Origin: Rhizobium sophorae
GTDB lineage: Bacteria > Pseudomonadota > Alphaproteobacteria > Rhizobiales > Rhizobiaceae
DNA length: 50,469 nt
Direction of reading: 5' to 3'
NCBI RefSeq assembly: GCF_013087515.1
Contig: NZ_JABFCN010000020.1
Coordinates: forward strand, 1 to 50,469
Below the pieces are notes generated by a model. That model was given only the letters and a program-made list of their open reading frames with translations, ran no database searches and had not been told where the DNA came from. The position numbers were made by a program, and so were the translations under genes. Below are positions 16,608 through 26,468 of the stretch, piece by piece; within the stretch, counting starts at the first letter, position 1, and the number at the start of each line of letters is the position of its first letter.

Positions 16608-19175
16608 ATGACTTATGCATCGGTCACCATCGCCCTCCCGACAGGAGCATCAGATTCTGTCCGCTGGGCCGCCTCGGAATTGAGGGCGGTCCTGAAACGC
16701 CGCGGCGTTTCTTCGACCGAAGGCCGCGCGACCAACGGGGGCACGCTGGTCGAGGTGGTTAGGGGAAATGGTAGGCCGTCGCTGAAGTCGCCGGTCGAAT
16801 TGCCGGAGAAGGAAGAGTCCTTTTCGCTCTATCGCGAGGGCGCGCATGTTGTCGCCTGGGGCCGCGATGATCGTGGTCTCGTCTTCGCTCTGACGGAGCT
16901 CGCCGACCGGGCCCGCTATGCGCAAGGCGAGGACGTTTTCGAGGGAACCTTTCCACTGGTTGAAAAGCCCTCGGCGGGCATCCGCAGCATGGCACGTCTC
17001 TTTTGCAGCGAGGAGGAGGACAAGGCCTGGTTCTACGACAAGCAGCAATGGCGCGACTATCTCACCATGCTCGCTTCGAACCGCTTCAACCGCTTCTCGC
17101 TGACGCTCGGCATGGGATACAACTACCCCTATCACAATCCGTGGATCACAGACGTCTACTTCTACTTCCCCTATCCCTTCCTCATGAAGGTGCCGGGCTT
17201 CGAGGTCGAGATCGTCGAGCTTTCCGAAGAGGAGCGCGACACCAATCTGGAGATGCTGAAGTTCATCGCCCGCGAGGCGGCGAAGCGCGGACTGGAATTC
17301 CAGCTCGCGCTATGGACCCAGCGGTATGACTTCGACGATGTGCCACGCGCCAACTACACCGTGGCGGGCGTGACCGACGCCAATCTGGCACCGTATTGCC
17401 GGGCGGCGCTGACGCAGCTGCTGACTGAGGTTCCGGAGATCACCGGTCTGACTTTCCGCGTCCATGTGGAAGGCGGCATTGCAGAAGGCGACTATGGCTT
17501 CTGGAAGGAAGCTTTTGCGGGTGTTGCCGCCGCCGGGCGGCCGATCGAGATCGACATGCACGGCAAGGGCCTCGACCACACGATGCTGCAGATTGCCCGC
17601 GAAACGGGCATGCCTTTCGCCGCTTCGCCCAAATATCTGGCCGAGCATATGGGGCTGCCCTATCACCAGTCCGCTATCCGCGACCGCGAATATCCGCCGG
17701 AAGTGGCGCGTAGCGAGCGCGAGAAGCTGAGCGAAGGTTCCCGCAAGTTCCTGCGCTACAGCTACGGCGACCTCCTGACCAAGGACAAGGACTACAAGGT
17801 CATCTACCGCATCTGGGCCGGCACGCAGCGCGTGCTCCTCTGGGGCGATCCCGATCTTGCCGCGGGTTACGGTCGCAGCTCGATGTTCGCCGGCTCCGAT
17901 GGCGTGGAGTGGTGCGAGCCGCAAAGTTTCAAAGGCCGTATGGGCACCGGTATCCCCGGCGGCCGTTTCAATTACCAGAAACAAGGCATGGCGACGCGCT
18001 ATGACTGGCAGAAATACGACTACCAGTACCGCGTCTGGGGCCGCCTGCTTTATTATCCGGAAGCCCCGCGCGATAGCTGGATGCGCTACCTCGCGCATGA
18101 ATGCGGCGATGCGGCCGAATATTGCGAAAAGGGCCTGTCTTTTGCCGGCAAGGTGCTGCCGCTCGTCAGCCTCACCCACGGCCCCTCGGTCTCGAACAAT
18201 CACTACTGGCCGGAGGTCTATACCAACCTGCCGCTGATCGAGGGTACGGGGCAGCGCGCTTATGGCTTCGACATGGACGGACCGGTTCGTTTCGGCAATG
18301 CGCCGACCTTCGATTCCGCCCTCTTCGTGACGGCGCGCGAATATGCGGAATTGCTCCTGGCCGGCAAGGCGTCGCACCGCTATACGCCGCTCGACATCGC
18401 CGACTGGCTGGAAGAGCTTGCAGAAGGCTGCGACCAGGCCGTGCTCGACGCCAAGAAGACGGCCAGCTTCGCGACCCCGGCCGTGCAGCGCATCGTTGTC
18501 GATGTCGAAATCTGCGGCGGCCTTGCGCGCTTCTTTGCCGAAAAGTTCCGGGCTGCCTGCTGGGCGGAACTCTTCGTCGCCACCAAGGTCTCATCGCTGG
18601 TGGAGCCGCTTCTCGATCACGCGCGCCGCTCCGTCATGGCCTGGGAACGGGTCGCCGACATCTCGCGCGATTTGTACCAGGACGATTTGACCTATGGGCC
18701 CCAATCCTGGCTACGCGGCTCGTGGCACATGCGTCTGCCGCAGATCCAGGCCGAGCTTCTCGATCTTGAATCGCTGCGCGGCGGCGGAAAGTATGAATCC
18801 GTCAAAGCCGACGAGACGGTTCAAGCGGCGATCGATGCCATCAAGGCACGTCGAGCCGTCGTCGCGGGCAGTCTGGAAGTCGAGGCGGCCGCATCCTTCA
18901 ATGCCGGCGCCGGGTTCGATGTCCGCGTCAGCGGCGAAATGGACGATGAGCCGGTCCTGCACTATCGCCACGTCAACCAGGCCGAACGGTGGCAATCGAC
19001 GAAGATGTCGCGAACCGGCGAAGGTTACGCGGCCTCAATTTCCGGCGACTACACCCAGTCCGTGTTCCACCTGCAATATTTTGTCAGCTCGAAGAAGAAC
19101 GGACAGGCCGTGCTGACGCCTGGTCTCGATGGCAAGCTGGCCAACGAGCCATACTACACGGTCCTGCAAAGCTGA
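16608..19175 (+). CDS. Large glycoside-hydrolase-like protein (855 aa), family not assigned
   Basis: The start at ATG 16608 (MTYASVTIAL) is preceded by AAAGGA; an in-frame TTG at 16554 would add 18 residues. Residues about 1-120 resemble the small alpha/beta domain that precedes barrels in GH20, GH67 and GH84 enzymes, ending in VVAWGRDDRGLVFALTELAD. A long central region looks like a TIM barrel (NRFNRFSLTLGMGYNYPYHN, FRVHVEGGIAEGDYGFWKEA, IEIDMHGKGLDHTMLQIA). The C-terminal part is helical then beta-rich. There is no signal peptide, so it would act in the cytoplasm on imported oligosaccharides. Catalytic acids cannot be fixed by eye, and the family is uncertain. Confidence 0.75.
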   Translation: MTYASVTIALPTGASDSVRWAASELRAVLKRRGVSSTEGRATNGGTLVEVVRGNGRPSLKSPVELPEKEESFSLYREGAHVVAWGRDDRGLVFALTELADRARYAQGEDVFEGTFPLVEKPSAGIRSMARLFCSEEEDKAWFYDKQQWRDYLTMLASNRFNRFSLTLGMGYNYPYHNPWITDVYFYFPYPFLMKVPGFEVEIVELSEEERDTNLEMLKFIAREAAKRGLEFQLALWTQRYDFDDVPRANYTVAGVTDANLAPYCRAALTQLLTEVPEITGLTFRVHVEGGIAEGDYGFWKEAFAGVAAAGRPIEIDMHGKGLDHTMLQIARETGMPFAASPKYLAEHMGLPYHQSAIRDREYPPEVARSEREKLSEGSRKFLRYSYGDLLTKDKDYKVIYRIWAGTQRVLLWGDPDLAAGYGRSSMFAGSDGVEWCEPQSFKGRMGTGIPGGRFNYQKQGMATRYDWQKYDYQYRVWGRLLYYPEAPRDSWMRYLAHECGDAAEYCEKGLSFAGKVLPLVSLTHGPSVSNNHYWPEVYTNLPLIEGTGQRAYGFDMDGPVRFGNAPTFDSALFVTAREYAELLLAGKASHRYTPLDIADWLEELAEGCDQAVLDAKKTASFATPAVQRIVVDVEICGGLARFFAEKFRAACWAELFVATKVSSLVEPLLDHARRSVMAWERVADISRDLYQDDLTYGPQSWLRGSWHMRLPQIQAELLDLESLRGGGKYESVKADETVQAAIDAIKARRAVVAGSLEVEAAASFNAGAGFDVRVSGEMDDEPVLHYRHVNQAERWQSTKMSRTGEGYAASISGDYTQSVFHLQYFVSSKKNGQAVLTPGLDGKLANEPYYTVLQS

Positions 19176-19206
19176 GGTTCGCGGCCAGGTGGCCGCGCCT
19201 TCACCT

Positions 19207-19241
19207 CTCCACGTCTACAGCCTGAAGCAGCAGACGTGGAG
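19207..19241 (+). other. Perfect 10-bp inverted repeat ahead of permease genes
   Basis: CTCCACGTCT (19207-19216) and AGACGTGGAG (19232-19241) can form a hairpin with a 15-nt loop in the 115-bp gap between the glycoside-hydrolase-like gene and the permease genes. There is no T tract. It may modulate expression of the downstream transporter genes. Confidence 0.5.
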
Positions 19242-19290
19242 AAAACGAAATGACGCCGCCGATCGCGGCGGAAACGGAGGAGAGCTCTAC

Positions 19291-20226
19291 ATGGCCCGAT
19301 ACCTGTTGCTCAGGCTGGCTGATGCCATCCCGACGATACTGTTGGTGCTGACCCTGGTCTTCATTGCCATGCGCATCCTGCCGGGCGACCCGGCGATTGC
19401 GGCGCTCGGCGACATGGCGACGGCCGACCAGCTGGCTCTGTTCCGCGAAAAGATGGGCCTCAACGTGCCCCTCTGGCACCAATATATCAACTTCGTCATC
19501 GGGGTCTTCACGCTCGATCTTGGCAAGTCGCTGATGACGGGCCAGAGCGTCCTCGGCCTGATCGCCTACAATCTGCCCTATACGATCGAGCTTACAATCG
19601 TCGCCATGGTGATGGGTCTTGCCGTCGGCGTTCCCTTCGGCGTCTATGCCGCGACGAACCGCAACAAGACGCCGGACTCGGCCATGCGTGCCTTCTCGCT
19701 GGTCGGCTATGCCATACCGGACTTCTATCTCGGCGCGCTGCTTTTGATCGTCTTCTCGCTCAATCTCGGCTGGTTCCCGATCAACGGCGGCGGCACGGGT
19801 TTCGTCGATCGGATGCACCATGTCTTCCTGCCGGCACTCACGCTCGCCTTTGTCAAAGCCGCCTTCATGGGCCGCCTGACACGAACATCGCTGCTCGAGG
19901 TGCTCGGTCGCGACTACGTGCGTACCGCCCGTGCCAAGGGTGCACGCGAGACGCGCGTGATCTATCGCCACGGTTTGCGCAATGCCTTGCTGCCGCTGAC
20001 GACAGGCATGGGACTGAGCATGCTGGCGACGCTCTCCGGCTCGGTTGCCATCGAATTGGTCTTCAACCGCCCAGGCATCGGCAAGCTTCTCATCAGCGCC
20101 ATCGCCGAGCGCGACTATGCCGTGATCCAAGGCGGCGTGGTGGTCTTCGCCATGCTCGTGGTGCTGGTCAACCTGCTGATGGACCTCCTCTACATCGTTG
20201 TCGATCCGCGAATTCGGGTGAAGTGA
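19291..20226 (+). CDS. Opp/Dpp-type ABC transporter permease (DppB-like)
   Basis: The 311-residue membrane protein starts at ATG 19291 behind CGGAGGAGA. It opens with YLLLRLADAIPTILLVLTLV and has the usual ILPGDPAIAALGDMAT loop of DppB proteins. The coupling motif reads RDYVRTARAKGARETRVIYR, followed by HGLRNALLPL. About six membrane segments are visible. It pairs with the next permease, overlapping it by one base, and with the two ATPases downstream to form a complete importer for the family 5 binding proteins. Confidence 0.93.
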   Translation: MARYLLLRLADAIPTILLVLTLVFIAMRILPGDPAIAALGDMATADQLALFREKMGLNVPLWHQYINFVIGVFTLDLGKSLMTGQSVLGLIAYNLPYTIELTIVAMVMGLAVGVPFGVYAATNRNKTPDSAMRAFSLVGYAIPDFYLGALLLIVFSLNLGWFPINGGGTGFVDRMHHVFLPALTLAFVKAAFMGRLTRTSLLEVLGRDYVRTARAKGARETRVIYRHGLRNALLPLTTGMGLSMLATLSGSVAIELVFNRPGIGKLLISAIAERDYAVIQGGVVVFAMLVVLVNLLMDLLYIVVDPRIRVK

Positions 20227-21110
20227 TGACTACGACATTTGAACCAACTCCCCCTGTCATTGCAGATGATCATCGTCTGGCGGATGCTATAAAATGGATT
20301 CTCTACGGCCGAATCTCCACAAGCTTTGCTCTTGTCATCGTTGTCTGCTTTATCTTCGTGGCGGTCTTTGCGCCGTGGCTGGCGCCCTACGACCCGCTGG
20401 CCCAAAGCATCCTCGCGATCAACAAGACGCCGTCCATGCAGCATTGGCTCGGCACCGACCAGTTCGGCCGCGACGTACTCTCTCGCATGATCTACGGTTC
20501 GCGAAATTCGCTGATCTTCGGCATCACCTCGCCGATCCTGGCGGCGATTTTTGGCACGATTCTCGGCGTCGTCGCGGGCTATTTCGGCGGTATTACAGAC
20601 CGCATCATCTCGCGCGTCATCGACCTGCTTCTTGCCTTTCCGGAATTGCTGCTCGCAATCATCATCGCGGCCGTGCTCGGCGGCGGCTTCTGGAACATCA
20701 TCACCGTTATCACCGTCGCCTTCATTCCGGGTTTTGCGCGCGTGGCACGCGCATCGACGCTCGCTGTCAAGCAGGAGCCCTATGTCGAGGCCGCGATCGC
20801 CGTCGGCGTGCGTACGCCGGTCATCATCTTCCGTCACATCATCCCAAATATTGCCGCGCCGATCGTCGTGCTGATGACGCTCTGGGTTGCCTCTGCCATC
20901 CGCCTCGAAGCCTCGCTTAGCTTTCTCGGCATCGGCACACAGCCCCCGAACCCGAGCTGGGGCAATATCATCCGTGATGGCCTCAACAACCTGTTCGGCT
21001 CCTCCTGGCCGGTCATCGGTGCGGGCATCGCCATCACCTGCGTCGTGCTAGCCTTCAACCTGCTGGGCGATGCCGTGCGGGACGTACTGGACCCGGAGAC
21101 CGCCCAATGA
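20226..21110 (+). CDS. Opp/Dpp-type ABC transporter permease (DppC-like)
   Basis: The 294-residue membrane protein starts at ATG 20226, which shares its A with the upstream stop codon; a GTG at 20223 is an alternative. It has the DppC hallmarks: the HWLGTDQFGRDVLSRMIYGS block after the first helix and LSFLGIGTQPPNPSWGNII near the end. The coupling loop reads VEAAIAVGVRTPVIIFRHII. It forms the heterodimeric channel with the preceding permease. Confidence 0.93.
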   Translation: MTTTFEPTPPVIADDHRLADAIKWILYGRISTSFALVIVVCFIFVAVFAPWLAPYDPLAQSILAINKTPSMQHWLGTDQFGRDVLSRMIYGSRNSLIFGITSPILAAIFGTILGVVAGYFGGITDRIISRVIDLLLAFPELLLAIIIAAVLGGGFWNIITVITVAFIPGFARVARASTLAVKQEPYVEAAIAVGVRTPVIIFRHIIPNIAAPIVVLMTLWVASAIRLEASLSFLGIGTQPPNPSWGNIIRDGLNNLFGSSWPVIGAGIAITCVVLAFNLLGDAVRDVLDPETAQ

Positions 21111-22114
21111 CTGCACCCTTGCTGAAAATCCAAAACCTGACGGTCGATTTCGGTCCCCCGGCCAACCCCATTCGCGTTGTCAACGGCGTCAGCCTGGAGG
21201 TCGAGGCTGGTGGCGCGGTCGGCATCGTCGGCGAATCCGGGTCGGGCAAGTCGGTCACCTCGCTTGCCATCATGCGCCTGCTGCCGGAGATCTGCCGGAT
21301 TTCCGCCGGCAGCGTGGAGTTCAACGGCACCAATCTCCTGACGCTGCCTGCGCGCAGCATGCCGCAGATCCGCGGCCGCGACATCGCCATGATCTTCCAG
21401 GAGCCGATGAGCTCGCTCAATCCGGTCATGACGATCGGCGACCAGATTGGCGAAGCGATCAAGCTCCACGAAAACATGAGCCGGGAGCAGCGCCGCGCCC
21501 GCGTGATCGAGCTCCTGAAACTCGTCGGCATACCCGATGCGGAAGGTCGCCTCGGTGCCTATCCGCACCAGTTTTCAGGCGGCATGCGCCAACGGGTGAT
21601 GATCGCCATGGCAATCGCGTGCAATCCGAAGCTGCTGATCGCCGATGAGCCGACCACCGCTCTCGACGTCACGATCCAGGCGCAGGTGCTCGACCTGATG
21701 CAGAAGATCCGCCGCACGCTGAACACCGCCGTGCTGCTGATCTCGCACGACCTAGGGGTCATTGCCGAGGTCTGCGACCGGGTAATCGTCATGTATGCCG
21801 GTCATGTCGTCGAAAACGGCGACGTCCGTTCGATCTTCGCCAATCCCAGCCATCCCTACACCCGGGGATTGCTGCGATCGATACCGCGCCTTAGCGACGA
21901 GGACGGCGGCCAACTCTACCAGATTCCTGGCTCGGTCCCGGCCGCCGGCTCGGTGAAAGTGGGGTGTCCCTTCTATACGCGCTGCCCACTTCGCGTCGAG
22001 AAATGCTCGCGCGAGATGCCGCCGATGTATTCCTTCGGCGCCTCGCACAAGGCCGCCTGCTGGGTCACCGGAGAAGCAGTGGCGCCCTTGCAAGCCATCG
22101 GGGAGAAAATGTGA
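21107..22114 (+). CDS. Opp/Dpp-type ABC transporter ATPase (DppD-like)
   Basis: The 335-residue ATPase starts at ATG 21107, overlapping the permease stop by 4 bp. Walker A is GESGSGKS (42-49), the signature FSGGMRQRV and Walker [15 protein letters not shown]. The C-terminal oligopeptide-transporter extension has [14 protein letters not shown], a cysteine-rich motif that binds an iron-sulfur cluster in some members of this group. It is translationally coupled to its partner ATPase. Confidence 0.94.
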   Translation: MTAPLLKIQNLTVDFGPPANPIRVVNGVSLEVEAGGAVGIVGESGSGKSVTSLAIMRLLPEICRISAGSVEFNGTNLLTLPARSMPQIRGRDIAMIFQEPMSSLNPVMTIGDQIGEAIKLHENMSREQRRARVIELLKLVGIPDAEGRLGAYPHQFSGGMRQRVMIAMAIACNPKLLIADEPTTALDVTIQAQVLDLMQKIRRTLNTAVLLISHDLGVIAEVCDRVIVMYAGHVVENGDVRSIFANPSHPYTRGLLRSIPRLSDEDGGQLYQIPGSVPAAGSVKVGCPFYTRCPLRVEKCSREMPPMYSFGASHKAACWVTGEAVAPLQAIGEKM

Positions 22115-23109
22115 TGACGGCTATCCTACGCGCCGACAATATCCAGAAGGTCTTCTCGAGTGGCGGAGGTCTCTCATTCGGGCAGCTGAAGCAAGAGGTG
22201 AGGGCCGTTGACGACATCAGCCTGGAAGTGATGAAGGGCGAGACGTTGGCGCTCGTCGGCGAATCCGGCTGCGGAAAATCCACCTTCGGCCGCCTGCTGT
22301 TGCGGCTGATCGAGCCGAGCGCCGGACGTATCGTTTTCGACGGGATCGACCTGACCACGCTCTCGCATGAGAAGATGCGGGCGATGCGGCAGAAGCTGCA
22401 GATGATCTTTCAGGACCCCTATGGCTCGCTCAGCCCCCGCCGCAGCGTTGCCGATATCATCGGCGAGCCTCTCGATGCTTTCGGTCTTACCCGCTCCAAG
22501 CGGGAGAAGCGGGAGCGTGTCGCCGACCTCCTGAACCAGGTCGGTCTGTCACCGAGCGCCATGGACCGCTATCCGCGCCAGTTTTCCGGCGGCCAGCGCC
22601 AACGGATCGGCATTGCCCGGGCAATCTCGCTTGAACCAAGCTTCATCGTCGCCGATGAGCCGGTCTCCGCGCTCGACGTTTCCGTGCAGGCGCAGATCAT
22701 CAACCTGATGCAGGATCTGCAGAAGAAGAAGGGCTTTTCCTTTCTCTTCATCGCCCATGATCTTGCCGTGGTGCGTCATATCGCCGATCGTGTCGCCGTC
22801 ATGTATCTCGGCCGTATCGTCGAGATCGGCCCGAAGCGCTCCGTGTACAACGCTCCCCAGCATCCCTATACGCAGGCGTTGCTTTCGGCAGCTCCCGAGC
22901 CCGACCCGGATCGCAAGGCCAGCCGCATCGTGCTCCAAGGGGATGTGCCAAGCCCGACGCGCATCCCCGCGGGCTGCAGTTTCCACACCCGCTGTCCGAT
23001 TGCACAGGATATCTGCAAGGTCGAGCGCCCACCGCTTCGCGAGGTCGCTGCCGCCCAGTTTGCCTCTTGCCATTTCGCCAAGCCCAAACCGATTCCGGTG
23101 CCGGCGTGA
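22114..23109 (+). CDS. Opp/Dpp-type ABC transporter ATPase (DppF-like)
   Basis: The 331-residue ATPase starts at ATG 22114, overlapping the previous stop codon by one base. It has Walker [10 protein letters not shown], signature FSGGQRQRI and Walker [15 protein letters not shown]. The C-terminal part has [15 protein letters not shown], the cysteine motif shared with DppD/DppF. An N-terminal insert ([17 protein letters not shown]) is typical of the second ATPase. It closes the importer operon. Confidence 0.94.
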   Translation: MTAILRADNIQKVFSSGGGLSFGQLKQEVRAVDDISLEVMKGETLALVGESGCGKSTFGRLLLRLIEPSAGRIVFDGIDLTTLSHEKMRAMRQKLQMIFQDPYGSLSPRRSVADIIGEPLDAFGLTRSKREKRERVADLLNQVGLSPSAMDRYPRQFSGGQRQRIGIARAISLEPSFIVADEPVSALDVSVQAQIINLMQDLQKKKGFSFLFIAHDLAVVRHIADRVAVMYLGRIVEIGPKRSVYNAPQHPYTQALLSAAPEPDPDRKASRIVLQGDVPSPTRIPAGCSFHTRCPIAQDICKVERPPLREVAAAQFASCHFAKPKPIPVPA

Positions 23110-23192
23110 GACGGCGGATGCGCCGCTTGCCGTCGTTATTAGTAACGACATCAAAATCCTTGAGCTCGGTCTGACACAGGAGATTGAAACCC

Positions 23193-23990
23193 GTGGAAGA
23201 GAAGGATTTTCATGGCCGCGTCCAGTCCGTCGATCGCGCGATGATGTTGCTCGAAGTGTTGGGCGAAGATGAGGAGGGCAACCGCCTCAGCGACCTCGCC
23301 AGCCGCACCGGACTGGCACCTTCGACGGTTCACCGCCTGCTGACGACGCTCGAGCAACGCCAGTTCATCCGGTTCGATCCCGCCGGCCGTCTCTGGCATA
23401 TCGGTCGACAGGCCTTCGCTGTCGGTTCCGCCTTCGCGCGCCAGCGCAATATTGCCGCCACGGCTCTGCCGTTTCTGCGCCGTCTGCGAGATCAGAGCCG
23501 CGAGACCGTCAATCTCGGCATTGCCGATGAAGGCGAGATGCTGGTGGTGAGCCAGATTGAAAGCCGCGAGATCGCCCGTGCCGTCACCCATGTCGGGGGC
23601 AGCGTGCCGATGGCAGCCTCTGCCATGGGCAAAGCCATTCTCGCAACCTATGCAGATGAAGACGTCACGGCGATCCTCGCGTGCCACGGCTTGCGGCGCC
23701 TGACAGCAAATACGCTCACGCGCCGTGCCGGCCTCGTTGCAGAGCTTGAGACGGTCCGCCGGAACGGTCACGCCGTGGACGATGAAGAGTGCCAACCAGG
23801 ATTGCGTTGCGTCGGCGCCACCGTCTACGATCACCAGGGAGAAGCGCTATGCGCCATTTCGGTCTCGGGTCTTGCCACGCGGATCACCGGGGATCGCATT
23901 GCAGTGCTCGGGTCGCTGGTCGCCGAGGCCGCCGGCCGCTTGACGCTCGGTCTCGGTGGAATTCTGCCTGGTCACATTGCGGCCGAGTGA
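23193..23990 (+). CDS. IclR-family transcriptional regulator
   Basis: The 265-residue protein starts at GTG 23193, 10 bp after AGGAG; a TTG at 23184 is too close to that site. The N-terminal winged helix has NRLSDLASRTGLAPSTVHRL, and the ligand domain has VPMAASAMGKAILATYAD and the C-terminal VDDEECQPGLRCVGATVYD typical of IclR effector domains. It follows the transporter genes in the same direction, 83 bp away. IclR proteins often sense aromatic or sugar acids such as KDG. It adds a second layer of control to a locus that already has two LacI regulators. Confidence 0.93.
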   Translation: MEEKDFHGRVQSVDRAMMLLEVLGEDEEGNRLSDLASRTGLAPSTVHRLLTTLEQRQFIRFDPAGRLWHIGRQAFAVGSAFARQRNIAATALPFLRRLRDQSRETVNLGIADEGEMLVVSQIESREIARAVTHVGGSVPMAASAMGKAILATYADEDVTAILACHGLRRLTANTLTRRAGLVAELETVRRNGHAVDDEECQPGLRCVGATVYDHQGEALCAISVSGLATRITGDRIAVLGSLVAEAAGRLTLGLGGILPGHIAAE

Positions 23991-24032
23991 GTGACGCCGT
24001 CTTCGGTGCCGTTACCCTTTCGGATGGTGGAC

Positions 24033-24067
24033 GGCCCGCATCGCCCGCCCCGGTGGCGAAACGGGCC
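24033..24067. terminator. Bidirectional hairpin between convergent genes
   Basis: GGCCCG (24033-24038) pairs with CGGGCC (24062-24067), with an inner TCGCC/GGCGA stem. It lies between the stop codons of the IclR gene and the minus-strand glycoside-hydrolase-like gene. The T tract is weak. It is a likely shared terminator. Confidence 0.5.
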
Positions 24068-24086
24068 GATCCTTTCGCGTCGGCGA

Positions 24087-26276
24087 TCAACCTACGACGA
24101 TGACCTCATGATCGAGCACCTGGCTGATCTCGATCACCAATTCCTCGCCTTCGATCTTGACCTTCGGCTGAAGACCACTGACCCGCAGGGCGACGTCAGG
24201 CGCGGCGCGCGAGGCTGCCTTTCGCCGCAGCCGCAACGTTACCGGGCCGATGAGCAGCAGGTCCGCCTGCCGGCCGGGGATACGCGAGGTGAGGATGCGG
24301 TTGTTGAGATGGACAATCTGTCGTTCACCCTGTCGATAGGCCGTGGCTGTGATGAATCCATGGCCACCCTCCAGCGTGAGAAACGCGCGATCGGCCAGGA
24401 TCCACTTGACTGCATTGGCAATCAGCTGGCCATGCTCGAACTGCTCGTCGCGTGCGAAGCACCGATCGAGATCGGCGACGAAACAGACGAAACTGCTTCC
24501 ATTCGCACCCTCTCGGACGGTAATCGCCGGCAGGTCGGTATGCGGCTTGCGCATCCAGGATGTTTCCGGCGGATAGATCGGGAAATCCGGGATATAGGTC
24601 GCAAGTACCTTTACATCGCTTTCGGCAGCGACGACCGGCAGGAAGCCTCCGAAGGGCAGGGTATCGGTCTCCTCGAAACCGGCGAGAACCGGATGCCGCT
24701 CGCCTGAGGCCTTCGGCGCCGTTTCGTCTTTCGGTCCGTGCACGCCGGCGCGAAGCTCAGGTGAAAGCCGCAGATAGGTATGACGGGCGCTGGTCTCGAT
24801 ATCGGCATTGGCCAGTTCCTGTCCGCCAAGGCTGGAGCCCTTGCTATGCAGGCCGAACAGATCGGCAAGCGCAAAATCAGGGCGCTTGTCGCCATACTGG
24901 CTGTAGAGGCTGGTTTCCGACGAAGCGATCACCGACCCGCCCTGCGCGGCAAAGGCCCTGATGGCATCGGCCTGTTCGTCTGAGATGGCGGCGAGATTGG
25001 GCAGGATCAAGACGCGGAAGCGACCGGCCGCCTTGGTAATATCGTCGGCATGCACCGGAAGATGAGGGATGCCGGCTCGGTCGAGTGCCCTCAACGCGCC
25101 GCGATAGGGGTTCATCGTCCGGTCGTTGGCATGGTCGCGTCCGTGGAAGTCGTGGTTCGTCTGTGACCAGACGACGCCGACATCAGCTTCCGGCCGGCGG
25201 TTGAAGAGAACGTCTTCGTTCGCTTCGTGCCAGGTGAAGATCGGTTCGGCGGTCGTGTATTGCCGGCGATCTTCATGCGAAGAGCCGATATGGTGCCACC
25301 ATGGCTGGATACCACCTGCAAAAGCTGCCGATGACCAGAGCCTGACTTCGGCAACCGGCATGCTGGCAAGCCGGAAAGCAGGCGAACCAAGTTGATATTG
25401 CGGCGTGCTTTCCGGGATGAGTTTGTCCCAACCGCCGACCTCGTGGAGCCGTTTGCCAGCTTCTGTGTTGTCTTCGAAGCCATCGACGCCGTTCCGGCGC
25501 TGATGGTCGAGCATCACGATCGGACTGCGGCTGAGGATAGCCGGCAGGTCGATGAAGCGATTGCAATTGTTGAGCACGTCGCCGCTGATCATGCCCATCC
25601 AATGGCAGTCCCTGCCGCCGGCCTTGGTCGTGACCCGGTTGTTCAGCTCCCAGAGATCTGTGCGTCGCTGGAAGTTCCAGCGGATCCAAAGCCGGTAATT
25701 CTCGTCGCCCCAGTCGTGGCGGCGCGGCAGATCGACACCCGACCAGGTGAAGAACTTCTCCTCGCAATACCGGCAATAGCAGATGTTCTTGCGCGGAATC
25801 CCTGCCCAGCTGTTGTCGGCGAAACCATCTGGCCGGCTTCGCTCGATGATCTCTTCCATGATCAACGGAAGATATTCGCTGTAGTATGGCGAGTTTATGC
25901 AGGTGACGTATTTGTCGGCCTGTCGATATGGCTTACCCTCGATGTCGAGGCAGATCCAGTCCGGATGGGCGCGGTAGAAATCCTCGGCCACGCGATTGGA
26001 ATCCATGCGGGCGATGACATTCAGGTCCTCCTCGCGGGCCGCTGCGACGATCTCGCCATAGAGGTCGCGTTCGCCGAGCGCCTCGGCACGGTGATGCAGC
26101 GGGAATTTCGTCGGATAATAGCTGACAATACCGCCGGCATTGACGATCACGCCGTTGATACGCGTGCGGCGCCAGTGTTCCCGCCACCAGTCGCCATCGT
26201 AGCGTGCCGGGTCGATCTCCACCAAGTTGGTCTGGCCCCAACGTCTGGCCGTGCGGTACCAAGGTTCCGATCCCAT
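24087..26276 (-). CDS. Glycoside-hydrolase-like protein with beta-galactosidase-type trimerisation region (729 aa)
   Basis: Residues about 1-330 look like a TIM barrel of the hypothetical glycosyl hydrolase 6 / GH42-related type: INGVIVNAGGIVSYYPTKFP, LNVIARMDSNRVAEDFYRAH, and a DGFADNSWAG strand followed by CYCRYCEEKF. Residues about 390-500 resemble the glutamine-amidotransferase-like trimerisation domain of GH42 (GRFRVLILPNLAAISDEQAD, AFAAQGGSVIASSETSLYS). The C-terminus is beta-rich. There is no signal peptide, so it acts inside the cell. It is divergent from the second LacI regulator, its probable controller. The linkage it cleaves is unknown. Confidence 0.8.
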   Translation of the reverse strand: MGSEPWYRTARRWGQTNLVEIDPARYDGDWWREHWRRTRINGVIVNAGGIVSYYPTKFPLHHRAEALGERDLYGEIVAAAREEDLNVIARMDSNRVAEDFYRAHPDWICLDIEGKPYRQADKYVTCINSPYYSEYLPLIMEEIIERSRPDGFADNSWAGIPRKNICYCRYCEEKFFTWSGVDLPRRHDWGDENYRLWIRWNFQRRTDLWELNNRVTTKAGGRDCHWMGMISGDVLNNCNRFIDLPAILSRSPIVMLDHQRRNGVDGFEDNTEAGKRLHEVGGWDKLIPESTPQYQLGSPAFRLASMPVAEVRLWSSAAFAGGIQPWWHHIGSSHEDRRQYTTAEPIFTWHEANEDVLFNRRPEADVGVVWSQTNHDFHGRDHANDRTMNPYRGALRALDRAGIPHLPVHADDITKAAGRFRVLILPNLAAISDEQADAIRAFAAQGGSVIASSETSLYSQYGDKRPDFALADLFGLHSKGSSLGGQELANADIETSARHTYLRLSPELRAGVHGPKDETAPKASGERHPVLAGFEETDTLPFGGFLPVVAAESDVKVLATYIPDFPIYPPETSWMRKPHTDLPAITVREGANGSSFVCFVADLDRCFARDEQFEHGQLIANAVKWILADRAFLTLEGGHGFITATAYRQGERQIVHLNNRILTSRIPGRQADLLLIGPVTLRLRRKAASRAAPDVALRVSGLQPKVKIEGEELVIEISQVLDHEVIVVG

Positions 26277-26468
26277 ACGATAAATGCTTTCTCTTCGATT
26301 GATCTGCCGACAGGTTAGAGAATTTTCGGCTCACGTCTCGGCTCTTCGGCGAGAATTCCGCGATGCGGAAAAGTGCGTGGACTGCTCCTGCCCTTCCGGT
26401 TGACTCCGCCAGGCTTTCTTGGGAAGGAGCGATCAGGCCGTCGACTTCACGTCACGGGGGGAGATATC
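26277..26468. promoter_or_regulatory. Divergent control region between glycoside-hydrolase-like gene and LacI regulator 2
   Basis: This 192-bp gap must hold both promoters. A GGGGGAG ribosome-binding site precedes the TTG start of the regulator. I saw no perfect palindrome like the one at 14703. Confidence 0.4.

Noticed and set aside
25392..26318. 308-codon plus-strand frame opposite the 729-residue hydrolase-like gene
   Set aside because: No family signature, and the minus-strand product is coherent along its whole length.
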